Positions 51,011-61,868 of a stretch of DNA of 64,000 nt are shown one piece after another. The notes under the pieces are model-generated. The model searched no databases. It saw only the letters and a program-made list of their open reading frames with translations, and had not been told where the DNA came from. Made by a program: the position numbers and the translations under genes. Each line of letters starts with the position of its first letter. Position 1 is the stretch's first letter. Where the stretch lies: contig NW_008246112.1 of the NCBI RefSeq assembly GCF_000281045.1, forward strand, positions 414,333-478,332, given 5' to 3'. The stretch comes from Saprolegnia diclina VS20. Taxonomy: Eukaryota; Oomycota; Saprolegniomycetes; Saprolegniales; Saprolegniaceae.

Positions 51011-51296
51011 GTTGGCATGTTCCGTTTGAAATCAGTGTCGATCATTGGAAAGAAGGTATTAATCCTATNNNNNNNNNNNNNNNNNNNNNNNNNNNNNNNN
51101 NNNNNNNNNNNNNNNNNNNNNNNNNNNNNNNNNNNNNNNNNNNNNNNNNNNNNNNNNNNNNNNNNNNNNNNNNNNNNNNNNNNNNNNNNNNNNNNNNNNN
51201 NNNNNNNNNNNNNNNNNNNNNNNNNNNNNNNNNNNNNNGTTGGCATGTTCCGTTTGAAATCAGTGTCGATCATTGGAAAGAAGGTATTAATCCTAT
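51011..51296. repeat. Identical 58-bp copies on both sides of the gap
   Basis: 51011-51068 and 51239-51296 are identical (GTTGGCATGTTCCGTTTGAA through AGAAGGTATTAATCCTAT), and each directly abuts the run of N. This is the pattern left when two overlapping contig ends are scaffolded without being merged. Confidence 0.9.
51069..51238. other. Assembly gap, 170 N
   Basis: 170 consecutive undetermined bases. Because the flanks are identical, the true gap may be zero or negative in length, or may hide a tandem repeat. Confidence 0.99.
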
Positions 51297-52370
51297 CATT
51301 TCGATGATAATCACTACAGCTAGTCATTCATTTAGATGTCGTAGACGCGTGCGGCTAACTCGCAGCAAGCTGCAAGGTCACCATAGCACACGAATACATT
51401 GCTTTCGGGAGTTTGTTGAGGGAGAATATCCATCGGGTATGATAAATCCCGAAGAAGGTCCCAGTGTATAGTGCTATATAGAGGTTGAAGTGAAATGTAA
51501 CCTAGGCACCCGAGGTTCTTCCTAACGGAAGTAGGAAGACCCTTGAAACTATGCCGGCCAGATCTGCTTTCGGCAGGATTTGGAGGGAGTGTGTTCATTC
51601 ACGAAATATATCGTACACCTCCTAATGAGTACCTGCCCATATGTAATTATGCAGATCGTACATATTTGATCGAGGGGATGATCAGGGTTAAAAAGCTCTT
51701 AGATGGTTAGTCAACACGTAAGCTTCAGAGTTGGATTATCTGTATAGCATCACGCCATCCCCGTTGAAGAAAATCAAAAGCACAAGTCAGAGCAAGGATG
51801 ATAATGTTCTCGTCACAGACCAAACCTTTAGGCTGGATCAGAGAGATTCCCATTTTATCAAATTCATCACTCTTGTACAAGAAAAATGCAGAGAATAAAA
51901 GATTATAAATTGATTGGAGATCAGATAGGAGCGAAAGACATTGCTGATGTTAGTTCATCATAAATTTTCAGTTGAACTATGCATATTCAAATCATCAAGT
52001 CGCCAATCGAATACAGAATTATACGTAGAAGGAAGATGTAGCTCAGTAGGAAGGCAGCAGAAAGAGTTTCGTTGTTTCATGACATGACGTAAAGCCATAG
52101 CTCAAAAACACATATCCTTTCATTCATCGTGGCTACGTGAAAAACTAATATACAGATAGAAAAATGCAGCGAAGGAGGATTCAGGCAGTATGAATAACTA
52201 GGGTCCACAGCAACCGCGTTGGCAAACGCGTTCGGAAGGTGTCCTAAGTAAGTTTCACATCATAATCCGTCGCGGACACGCTCTCTGTGAAGAGAGCGTA
52301 GCGTACTACAACTACTCGATATCCAGGTCGATCAAACCATCACTGTGCAAGCACAGAGTCTTTCGGTCTA

Positions 52371-54311
52371 GTCAGCTTCGATCTTATGGGGAAAGAAGGT
52401 ATATCTTTTCATTTCGACCAGGCGGACTATTGGTGCTACTTCGACGAGGCAAATGCAAGAATGAGTTACGTCGACGCCAGCGTTCCCGTCCGGATAAGGT
52501 CGCCACATGAGTGGTTCCCGAGCGCAGTGCCAGTCGACAGGCGCTATCCGGATACCTCGGACCAGAGCCAATCAAATCGCACCACGAGCACCAGTGCGAA
52601 ACGGCGCGGGTGCGATGGATGAAAACACGCAACGTTTCCGATCTCCACCTTTTCACCGAGGCATGCTTGGCGTCGCTGCCATCAAGTACAATGTCGTCTA
52701 TTCTACCGGTAGTATAGATGATGCGAGTGGTGCTAAGGTCCTAAGAGATGGAGAAAGCAGCGCGATGAAGGTTGCATGTTGAAGCTGCGATGTGGTCGAT
52801 CAGAGCAGGTCGCTGCACGCAAAGGGCTCGAAATTGTGCTCGAGGTGGGGAAGCAAGGCCAAACAAGCGACACCGCCATGTGCATTGAGAACGGTAGCTC
52901 AAGGACACGTGCGTAAAGCTAGATGTGACGCGGAAGGCTTTATCGCGCTTTGTTTATGTGCTGTACCATCGACAAGCAGTGCGCGTGGAGCATCCTTCCC
53001 GTGACTCCTTGTTGACATTGTGTATCAACACAAGACGATGTCCATTCTACCGTAGGCTAGCCGGCACGTGCGCATTCGTACCGGGTATCGCAACGTCGCC
53101 GTCCTCGAAGGACCAACTCTTCTTGAGATGCGCTGTGGTTTGGCACGATGCAGTCCTCGGATGGCTTCAGTAATCGTGACTTGGCCCAATAAACGCTGTT
53201 GGGCAAAGGCGAGTTTACGGCCGCAGTACTGTCGAAGTGCTCGAACTAGTAACTGATTTCACCTATGTCCTGGCAGTAGGTGTCGGGATGCAAACGAACG
53301 GAGCTGCATGCCGCAATTTCCTCTGTGTAGCGCTCCTATGCAGTGCTCCTAAAAGTGGTGCTGCCTCTAGCACTTGACGTCAGAAAACACATCGCTCTCG
53401 GTCAACTCCTCGAATCGATTCGGACCCGAGTCACGTTTGGCCAAGTTTATTCCATTGTCTTTGGCTTTCTGCAGTGCGACCGTACATCCACGCCGTCCAC
53501 CCTTGCGTGGTAGCCTCATACATTCTTCACGCGTCGTTGTGCTTGGACACACACAACCTGCGAAGCTTTACGTAGACGTACTAGCTGTAGTCCAACGAGG
53601 TTGCGTGTGCAGTTGATCGTGCGACTACGAAGGACAAATAGCGTCCCCAGTTGTTCGAGCCCCTGCGGCGAGACGCGATGAACCGAATATACTTGATGCA
53701 CCTTGCGTCGACCACCAGGATGAGTTTGTCGCTCGCCTCGAGACCGTCCGACTCGTTCTCGAGACTTCTTGTTGCAACCAGGGTAGCACGATGGTCAAAT
53801 GAGTTGCACGGCCTCGACTACTGCACTTACTATCAATACGTTCTAGTGTTGAAGCCGAACGACGCGAATGGGCATCCCCGTTCTAACAACTAGTACTACC
53901 GTCCTACTGCCCACCGCAGTATGATCCGGCGAATATGTTAAGAGCACTGGCAAGGATCAATAACTCGTACACAGATCGTAAACCGATCCTTGGTCCTGTT
54001 GTCCACCAACCAACCATATTAGTAGCGTCCGATTAATCCAGGAGAAGCGTGTTTGTGGTACTACAGCGGACGACCGCCACGCACTGTTCAGTAGAATTAA
54101 TCGAAGAAGCGGTACTTATGTACCTGGCGCATGGTCCTGTTGTGTGTGGTCGAGAGGATGCTTGCAGCCTTCCCGAGCCCACACGAGCAACTAAGCTCAA
54201 AGCTATGGAGCCATGATAGGCACGTACTGGATGTATATACACCTATTGAGTAGACGCAAATGAATGAGCAGTCGCTACTCTCGTCTTTGGTCGCAGTATC
54301 CTACCCACGCT
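52371..54311. other. Unassigned, gene-poor stretch
   Basis: GC rises again but no gene is recognised. A plus frame at 52507-52782 (FHRGMLGVAAIKYNVVYSTG, then SIDDASGAKVLRDGESS) and minus frames around 53370-53790 (KAKDNGINLAKRDSGPNRFE; DKLILVVDARCIKYIRFIAS) look protein-like but are short, lack domains and are interrupted. They may be remains of decayed genes or elements. Confidence 0.3.
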
Positions 54312-54671
54312 CCAATTCAAATTTGCCCGCGCGAATGGCCTTTTCGCGGCATGTGATTGGCTACTTGGGGAAACGGCGCGCGGCAAACCAATTTCAGCCA
54401 ATAAGAAACGCCATTGCGCGCACAGCCCTGGTGCTGTCCGGGGAAACATGATCGCAGCAGCATCGTAGCGCCCCTTGGAAATGCTGAGCTTCGGAAGGAT
54501 ATGAGCGCTCGGTCACGGTACGTGCCGCCGGTAGCAGTCGGTGTGATGCGTGGGGGTTTCGCCATCAAAATATTCATTCTGATTGGGCCAAAAGGGCGTG
54601 ACATGGACGCCAATTGGCTAAAAAAGAAACGCGGCAAAAAGTGCGCGCAAACGAGCATGTTTTTGGCCAAT
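54312..54671 (+). promoter_or_regulatory. Dense CCAAT-box cluster before the divergent kinase
   Basis: At least seven CCAAT/ATTGG motifs: 54312, 54356, 54388, 54398, 54581, 54610 (double, CCAATTGG) and 54667, the last 64 bases before the ATG at 54735. This is the densest cluster in the window. In other eukaryotes such arrays bind NF-Y, often in cell-cycle promoters. Confidence 0.5.
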
Positions 54672-54734
54672 CAGCGACGACGTATTTTCAATTTCAAACC
54701 TGACGCAAATTATTTTCCGAATTCGACGCCCAGG

Positions 54735-56207
54735 ATGGAACCTCTGGCCTCCCCGACCGCGACGTGGAAGCGTCAGAAGAAGTTCACGCCGACGCGGTCC
54801 GTCGTGGCGTCGCCCCAGGCCATGAAGACGCGCAGCCGCCGGACGTGCCAAGCGCTCCTCTTCAGCCCCGAGCCCGAGCCGGCGGCGAAGCGCGTCAAAC
54901 TGGACATCGCCGAGAGCCCCAAGACCGAGGTCGAGGACGACGCCGCCGCCGACGACATCGGCGAGGAGGTGCTTTCGGGCTTTACGAGCAGCTCCAAGAT
55001 TGAAGACGTCGGCCTCTTCAACTGCGACCAGGACGTCGAGTTCTCTGGTGGGCTCTATGGCGAAGGCACGGACGGCAAGGTGAGCGCGTGCAGCGTCCAC
55101 GGGCAAAAGGTCGCATTGAAGCGCGCCAAGCCCCACGACGGCTTTACGAAGGAGCAGGCCAAGCACAAGACGGCCGTCGAGCTGCACTACCTGCGCCGCG
55201 TCCGCCACAAGCCCGGCTTCATCCAGTGTCTCGGCATGTGCGATGGCATTGAGCACACGTGCATTGCGCTCGAGGTCATGGACTGCAAGCTCAGCGACTA
55301 TCAGCGCAAGCGCATGGGCCACAAGAAGCCGTTTCCGCAAGCGGTCGCACATCGGCTGCTCAAGCAGATTGCGCAAGCCATGATGATCCTCCACGAAGAG
55401 GTCGACGCGGCCCATGGCGACCTCGCTTGCCGCAACATCCTCGTGCGCATGCCACCAAAAGGCTTTGAAGACAAGTTTGATCCCGAGATCAAGCTCAGCG
55501 ACTTTGGCCGCATCAAAACGAAGGACGACGAGCCGCCGATCCTCAAGTCCAACTTTAGCTTTTACAAAAACGCGGACGTCGGGTCCTTTGGCCGGGACGT
55601 ACTCTACCGTCTCCTCGTCGGCGACGTGCTTCCGGCGACGGCGCTCGAGTCGCGGTCGCTCCACCGCCTCCTCCAGGACAGCGTCGTCAAGGCGCTGCCA
55701 GACGGCGCCGCGGCCGCCCTCGGCCCGTACGAGCATCTCTTCAAAAAGTGCGTCGCGTGGGGCGTGCGCCCGTCCTTCCGCATGATCCACGACCACCTCG
55801 ATTCGCTCGAGGTCTTCGAGTCGTTTGAGAACGGTCTCTTTCCGCTCAAGCCCAACCTCTCGCAGACGCCGACGTCGACGACCAAGGCCGGCACGGACCC
55901 GTCGCTCGTGTCGCCCAACCTCGACGGCATCAAGCGCAACCTCGCCTACCAGCTCTCGTCGCAGAGCAAGTCGGTCTCCAAGAAGCAGCTCGACATGATG
56001 TACCAGTCGCCGCCGGCCAAGACAAAAGAGAACGTGACGCCGGTCGCAGAGAAGGTCAACTGGCTCCGGCCGCGCTCCGTGGGACCGACAAGTGGGACGA
56101 CAACGACCGCCACGAGTGCGTCCAAGCCCGGTGGCGCGTCGCGCCGGTCGCTCAAGATTCTGAGCGAGATCTCCAAGCAGCGCTACTTGAGCAACAAGCA
56201 GCCATAG
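54735..56207 (+). CDS. Divergent protein kinase with HGDLACRN catalytic loop
   Basis: 490 residues, single exon, from MEPLASPTATWKRQKKFTPT. The N-terminus (about 1-95) is basic then acidic and likely nuclear (AAKRVKLDIAESPKTEVEDD contains a c-Myc-like AAKRVKLD nuclear signal). The kinase domain follows: LYGEGTDGKVSACSVHGQKV as Gly loop, ALKRAK with the lysine, LGMCDGIEHTCIALEVMDCK, HGDLACRNILVRMPPKG with Asp and Asn kept but Arg replaced by Gly, and IKLSDFGRIK. The activation segment is short and APE is missing; DVGSFGRDVLYRLLVGD then matches the usual DxWSxG helix. The Ser/Thr-rich tail has many SP/TP sites. I do not know a named family. It is probably a nuclear, possibly cell-cycle related kinase. 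Confidence 0.78.
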   Translation: MEPLASPTATWKRQKKFTPTRSVVASPQAMKTRSRRTCQALLFSPEPEPAAKRVKLDIAESPKTEVEDDAAADDIGEEVLSGFTSSSKIEDVGLFNCDQDVEFSGGLYGEGTDGKVSACSVHGQKVALKRAKPHDGFTKEQAKHKTAVELHYLRRVRHKPGFIQCLGMCDGIEHTCIALEVMDCKLSDYQRKRMGHKKPFPQAVAHRLLKQIAQAMMILHEEVDAAHGDLACRNILVRMPPKGFEDKFDPEIKLSDFGRIKTKDDEPPILKSNFSFYKNADVGSFGRDVLYRLLVGDVLPATALESRSLHRLLQDSVVKALPDGAAAALGPYEHLFKKCVAWGVRPSFRMIHDHLDSLEVFESFENGLFPLKPNLSQTPTSTTKAGTDPSLVSPNLDGIKRNLAYQLSSQSKSVSKKQLDMMYQSPPAKTKENVTPVAEKVNWLRPRSVGPTSGTTTTATSASKPGGASRRSLKILSEISKQRYLSNKQP

Positions 56208-56600
56208 TCCAGACCATTGGTTCCGTCACGTCGCCTTATTTACTGTCCATACACCTATAATACATTGATGTAATCCCTGGACGTGAGAGCTTGTTCAGAC
56301 GTCTTGTCGCCATGACGATGCTGCGTCAGCGCTGTGTTTAAACAGAGCGTCCTCCACTGGCGCATCGCTGCTTCGATCCTCGTCGACCCTTCGAGGTACT
56401 TGGTCGTAGGTCCAGTGTTATGACAACATTAGCTCATGAGCGAGAAGACTGCTCGTCGACTCTCGAGTCGCTGGTGTGGCGGGGCCGCCGGAAACCGCGC
56501 CATTTTTATCCGGCGCTCAATGGTGCGGCGGTTGGTTTATCCGGATAATCGACCTGGGGCGCATATTCGGAAGATATCGCCATCGGCCCGCAGCAGCAGC
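56208..56600. promoter_or_regulatory. Intergenic region with TATCCGG motifs before the ATAD2-like gene
   Basis: TTTTTATCCGGCGC near 56504 and the palindrome TTATCCGGATAA at 56537-56548 lie within 100 bases of the ATG at 56601. Related TATCCGG sites occur before the GspSA copy 2 and F-box genes. The ATAD2-like frame is open upstream to an ATG at 56436. Confidence 0.45.
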
Positions 56601-59600
56601 ATGGGACGAAACGGATCGAAGCGCCGGCGCGGCCGCCATGCCGAGGCGATCGACGTGGAAGACCATGAGGACGAGGGCGACCGCATGGACATCCTTGCTC
56701 GGCTGCCACAGAGGGTGCGAGGAAGGGTGCATGATGATGACCCGCATGGCAACGATGCTTCATAGGACGACACGATGGAAGAGGACGACGCGGACGAGTA
56801 CGAAGAAGCGGTTGACGGTGAAGAAGAAGCAGTCGACGATGGTGAAGGTGGCGAGAGCGATGTCGAGGAGAATGAGAACGACGACGACAATGACGAAGAA
56901 GACGACGACGACGATGAGGCAGCGCAAGAGGTTGCACCGACGTATCCGCGGCGATCACGACGCCACTCGCACAACCCCACAGACGAAGACGACGACGTCG
57001 TTGTCATCGAGACGAACCGGCGCACGACGCATGTACGACCTTATTTTGCCATGACTTGCACCTCTATCCTCAATGTCCTAGGACCGAGCCGAGCACCGAG
57101 CCGCGCGTCGATCGTCGCATCGATCGTCGCTTGCCGACGACAGCGAAGTGGATGCTGCTTTTGCAGCTGAAGAGTCGCGCCGGGCGCGTCGTGCACGACG
57201 CGACGAAGTCATGGACGTGGACGAAGCACCCGCTGCAACGTCGCGCAGCACCCGACGGAATCGTCGCGCCGTCCACGAAGATGATGCAGTCGATGAGAAC
57301 GAGGACGAGGACGAGGACCATGGGCATCGCCTCGAGCGCTCGTCGCGACGCCGCACACGCCGGTCCAACGACGTTCACGATGACGAAGACGAGGACGAGG
57401 AGACGCCACCGACGACCAAAGCCTACACGTTCCGGAACCGATCGCAGCGCCACTTTCGCTACACGCCAGACGAGCCTGTGAAGCGCTTGAAGCGCGAGCC
57501 CGTCGTCGACGACGGCAACCAGTCATCCGAGAGTACGCGGCAAACGCAAGCGATGGACCGGGCGCGGCGCTACGCGTTGCGGCAGCAGCAGCACCACGAG
57601 GACGGGTTTCTCGAACAAGCTGCGACCGGCGCGCTCCACAAGCCGAGCCGCCGACGCCCGAAGCGTATCCGCGAGCTCTTGGACGAAGTCGAGTCGCTTC
57701 ACGCGGGCAGCGACTCGCCGCCGCCATTGAACTTGAGTGCTGGCTACTCGCTCCGCAACCGCAACACGATCCGGCGGACGGTCTCGACGTACGAGACGCT
57801 GGCAGCAGCCGAGACGCGGCCATCGTCCAAGACGTCGAGCAACCCGTACAGCGACTATTTGAGCCGGCGCAGCAAGAAGGAGTACGAACCGCCGCGCCAT
57901 CGTCGGCAACGCAAACCCGCAGGCAGCTCATCGGACGACGACGACGAAGACCGCATCGTCAAGCGCCACAAGCGCGAAGTGCACGCGATTTTGCCCCTCA
58001 ACGACACCTCGGGCAAGAACGGGCAGCTGCGCGCGGACGTGGCGCCGATCGAGATCGACAAGTCGGTCAACTGGGACTCGGTCGGCGGTCTCCACTCGCA
58101 CATCAACGCACTGAAGGAGATGGTGCTTTTGCCGATGCTATACCCCGAGTTTTACACCAAGTACGGCGTCACGCCGCCGTCCGGGGTCCTCTTTTACGGC
58201 CCACCGGGCACGGGCAAGACGCTCATGGCGCGCGCGCTCGCCAACAGCTGCACGGACCAGCACATTACGTTTTACATGCGGAAGGGCGCTGACTGCTTGA
58301 GCAAGTGGGTCGGCGAGGCCGAGCGCCAGCTGCGGCTCCTCTTTGAACAAGCCAAGCGCACGCAGCCTTCCATCATCTTTTTCGACGAGATCGACGGCCT
58401 TGCGCCCGTGCGCAGCGCCAAGCAAGACCAGATCCACGCTTCGATCGTCTCGACGCTGCTGGCTCTCATGGACGGTATGCCCCGGGTCACGAGAAATGTA
58501 TAAGGTGTGGAGCATATGCGTGTGCTAGGTCTCGACGGCCGCGGTCGCGTCATTGTGATCGGCGCCACCAACCGGTTGGATGCGATCGATCCTGCCCTAC
58601 GCCGCCCCGGTACGCTCGGTGCTGTGTGACGTCGCTCATGTATGCATGTAGGCCGCTTTGATCGCGAACTCGGGTTCACCTTGCCCAACGTGGAGGACCG
58701 CGCTGCGATGCTGCAGATCCACACCAAGTGCTGGCAGCCGCCGCTCGCACCGACCTTTCGCATGGAGTTGGCCAAGCAGCTGCATGGCTATTGTGGCGCC
58801 GACATCAAGGCCCTCTGCGCCGAGACCGCTCTCGTCGCGCTCCATCGCACGTATCCGCAAGTGTATGCGAGCACGGCCAAGCTCGCGATCGACGCGTCTT
58901 CGATCCAGATTTCTCGCGCGGACTTTCACGTTGCCTTCCGAAAGGTCAAGCCCGCTTCCCACCGCAGCCACCAAACGCTCGCGCAGCCGCTGCCGACCAT
59001 GCTTGCCCCACTCCTCGAGGTACGCCTATGACCCGCACGCTGTTTTATACCAAATGATCCGTGCGTAGGATGCTCTGGAAGCCCTTGTCGAAAAGATTGC
59101 GGCCGCGTTCCCGATTGCGACCCAGTCGTTTGATCGGTCGGCCACGCCAGCGGCCCACGCAGGCGCGTCATCGGGTCCGTCCATTTTCCTCGCCGAGCAC
59201 CACGATGCGTCGTGCCATGCGTGCGGTCTCGACGTCGGCGACGCACCTGCTCTGCGCTGCGAGACGTGTCCGCGCTCGCTGCACGCGGCGTGCGCTCCGA
59301 TGTCGGGTATCGTGTGTAGCGGCTGCGCCATGAGTGCACTTGTCGTACTGCCGGCGCAGTTTGCGAGTGCCCAGGCGACGCGTGTTCTGGTGCACGGCGC
59401 CGATGGCATGGGCCAGAGCCCACTCCTTGCTGCGCTCTTGCACCGCTTTGAGCGCCTCCTCGTCTTTTCGCTGGACCTGCCATCGCTCTTGAGCGACATC
59501 AACCACCACAACCTGGAAGAAGCCATGCTCGGGCAGCTCAAGGAGGCCAAGAAGAGCACCCCAAGCATCGTTGTCTTGCCGAACGTGGACGTGTGGTGGC

Positions 59601-61598
59601 ACCACACAAGTGTGACGGCGCACGCGCTTTTGGAGATGTTTTTGCGTGACTGCCAACACTTGCCGCTGCTGTTGCTTGCTACGTCGTCGACACCGAGCGC
59701 GTCACTCCCAGCCGAGCTGCAGCGCCTTTTTGGCGCTGCCTCGACGGTCGCCGTTGCTGCGGAGCCCCCGTCAACAGCGTCACGCCGCCGGCTTTTCCAA
59801 GCCGTGTTTGCCGCCTTTACGCGACCGCCCGTCAAGGCCCTCAAAGCGCCGGCGCCGATTCCGCTGTTGGCGCCGGTGGTGGCGCCCATCAAGGAAGACG
59901 TGATCGTTGTCGACGACGGGCTGACGCTGCGGCACGAGCAGGAAGCGCACCACTTGCGCGAGCTGCGCATCTTTCTCGGGATGGTCATCGACTATTGCAT
60001 GGAGCAGAAGAAGAACGCGCCGTTCTTGTACCCGGTCGACCCGGACGACGTGCCGTCGTACTACAGCGTCATTACGCGCCCCATGGACCTGAGCTTCATG
60101 CGTGAAAAGGTCAACGACGGCGAGTACGACACGTACGAAAGCTTCCTCAAGGACATCCAGCTCATCGTGCGCAACGCCAACGAGTTCAACCCGCGCGGCT
60201 GCCCAACGCGGTAGTTGCTGGTGGTCGATGTACCGGCATTCTCATGGTCGCTTGTAGCTACGTGGCGCACGCGGCGGCGGCCATGCAAGACAATGTCATG
60301 AGCTTTGGCCACCGTTTCCGGCAGCAACAGGGCTACGACTTGTTTGCCAAGTGCCGCGAGATCAGCAAGCTGCGTGAGAAGGAGGCTGGCAAGCCGCGCA
60401 AGCGGCGCTTCGCACCCGCACGCAAATCGCAGCGCATCATGGAGGACGGCGACGAGGGCGGCGAAAACGAAGCAACCAACGAGGCGACCGTCGACGAGCC
60501 AACACCCGAGCAGCCGGACGCGACGCCGGAAGCATATGCATCGTTCGAGGTCGGCGACAAGGTGTTTGTGGAGAGGCGCACGATGCCAGGCATGAACAAG
60601 CTCGGTGGCGCCGGCATTGTCACTGACGTCCACATGAGCACGGACGACGACGACGACGTGCCGTACTATTCCGTCAAGTACGTCGTCCTCGGCGGTCTGG
60701 AGAAGCGGGTGCGTCGACGATTGCTTGGCGCGACATGCTATATGTATATGGATTAGATTCATCCCAAGTACCTCCGCCTGCTGACCGACGACGTGCTGAA
60801 AGACTCTTTTGAGATCAAGCGCTCGGACCCGTCGCTATCGACGAGCTCGGCAAAACACCCGGCGCAGCCGAGCACCGCGTCGCTCGAGAAGCACCATTTC
60901 GACACGGTGCTCTGGCCGACGCTGTACCAAGAAGGGTGGGAGCGCGTGCCGTGGGCCGACCCGACCAGCGAGAAACCAAAGTGGATCCTTGTCTCGACCG
61001 TGCCGCCGTCGGCGCCCGATGTGTGGACCAAGGACTTTATGGACTCGGTGCAGAAGGACCTTGTGTGGTTTACGTCCCGCAAAGCAGCGCTGGCGTACAT
61101 CAAGTCGGACGCGGAGCTCTCGGCCAAGTGCTTTGGCCAACGCTTTTTAGACGAGAACGCGACGACGCCGGTGAGCCCTCGCCACGCCTCCAAGGCGCGT
61201 CTCGAGGACGAACAGCGGCAAGTCGCCGAGACGTTTCGCATGGCGCAGGAAGACAAGCCGGCTGTTGAGGCGATAGTGGTCGAGACTCTGGTCGACGACG
61301 AAGCGAGCTGCGACCCGCCGTTCGTCTGCGACGAGGTGCCACACCTCTTCTAACCCTCGCCTTGCTGAGCTTGTCCCAATATAGGTGGCCATGTCGGAAA
61401 TGCTTAACATGATGGTCGACAAGACGGACGGATGGTCGGTCGACACGCTCGTCGCCGAAGTGCACGCGCTGCATCTGCTCGGGGCCGCCCACGAAGCCGC
61501 GTTTGATCGCACCGCGCTCCTCGAGGTGAACCGATTTCATACAAAAAGCCATATCTCATCCCCTCTAGGCGGTCACCACGCGCGTCGCTGCCCACTAG
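56601..61598 (+). CDS. ATAD2-like AAA ATPase/bromodomain protein with inserted PHD finger
   Basis: About ten exons. A long acidic N-terminus ([15 protein letters not shown]) with basic patches and KRLKREP precedes AAA1: [20 protein letters not shown], Walker A GPPGTGKT, Walker [15 protein letters not shown], and the Arg finger ALRRPGRFDR across a 58608-58651 intron. AAA2 is degenerate ([15 protein letters not shown] lacks the Walker lysine; IVVLPNVD replaces the DE box). Between them lies a C4HC3 PHD finger at 59212-59327 ([19 protein letters not shown], then HAAC and CSGC). The bromodomain follows: [40 protein letters not shown], then NANEFNP. The end has an extra region with [20 protein letters not shown], possibly Tudor-like, and stops with VAAH at 61598. 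ATAD2/Yta7 proteins read acetylated histones and act on chromatin. A C-terminal intron at 61529-61570 is assumed. Confidence 0.88.
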
Positions 61599-61868
61599 AA
61601 ACTGCATTGTACAGCGTTCTTGATAACTAGAGAAGGGTCGCTTGCTTCAACTGCAGGCACCCACTTCAACTTCGACGTGGCCCTCAAATGAGGCGCTTTT
61701 TACACTTGATTGTTGTATGTCCCGCGTGGCGATCCTAGTGGATCCTGAACTTGCACCGAATTTCAAGGGGCGAATGTACGTACGATGTACGTCTTGGGGT
61801 TTGTATGTACCCAAGTCGAGTTGAAGTGGGAACCCAATCTTTCAGTTTGAGATTGACCGCCGAGCGCA

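Larger units (their letters stand above)
50851..52370. other. AT-rich island of different composition
   Basis: This stretch is visibly AT-richer than the GC-rich gene DNA around it and carries the only N gap. No long frame is supported; minus-strand pieces (MNTLPPNPAESRSGRHSFKG and INTFFPMIDTDFKRNMPTVA) are open but unrecognised. A perfect 7-bp stem CGCTCTC/GAGAGCG lies at 52279-52298. TAGCTCAGTAGG near 52038 matches a tRNA A box, but no matching T arm follows. It could be a foreign insertion, an organelle-like fragment or a mis-joined contig. Confidence 0.5.

Noticed and set aside
51011-51296. Terminal repeats of a small transposon around the N run.
   Set aside because: The copies are in direct orientation, identical and abut the gap exactly, which fits a scaffold artefact better than terminal repeats.
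52030-52095. A possible tRNA beginning near GATGTAGCTCAGTAGG.
   Set aside because: The A box fits but there is no T arm, B box or acceptor pairing.
54618-55796. A 392-codon minus-strand frame over the divergent kinase.
   Set aside because: Shadow of the kinase frame with no start context or domain.
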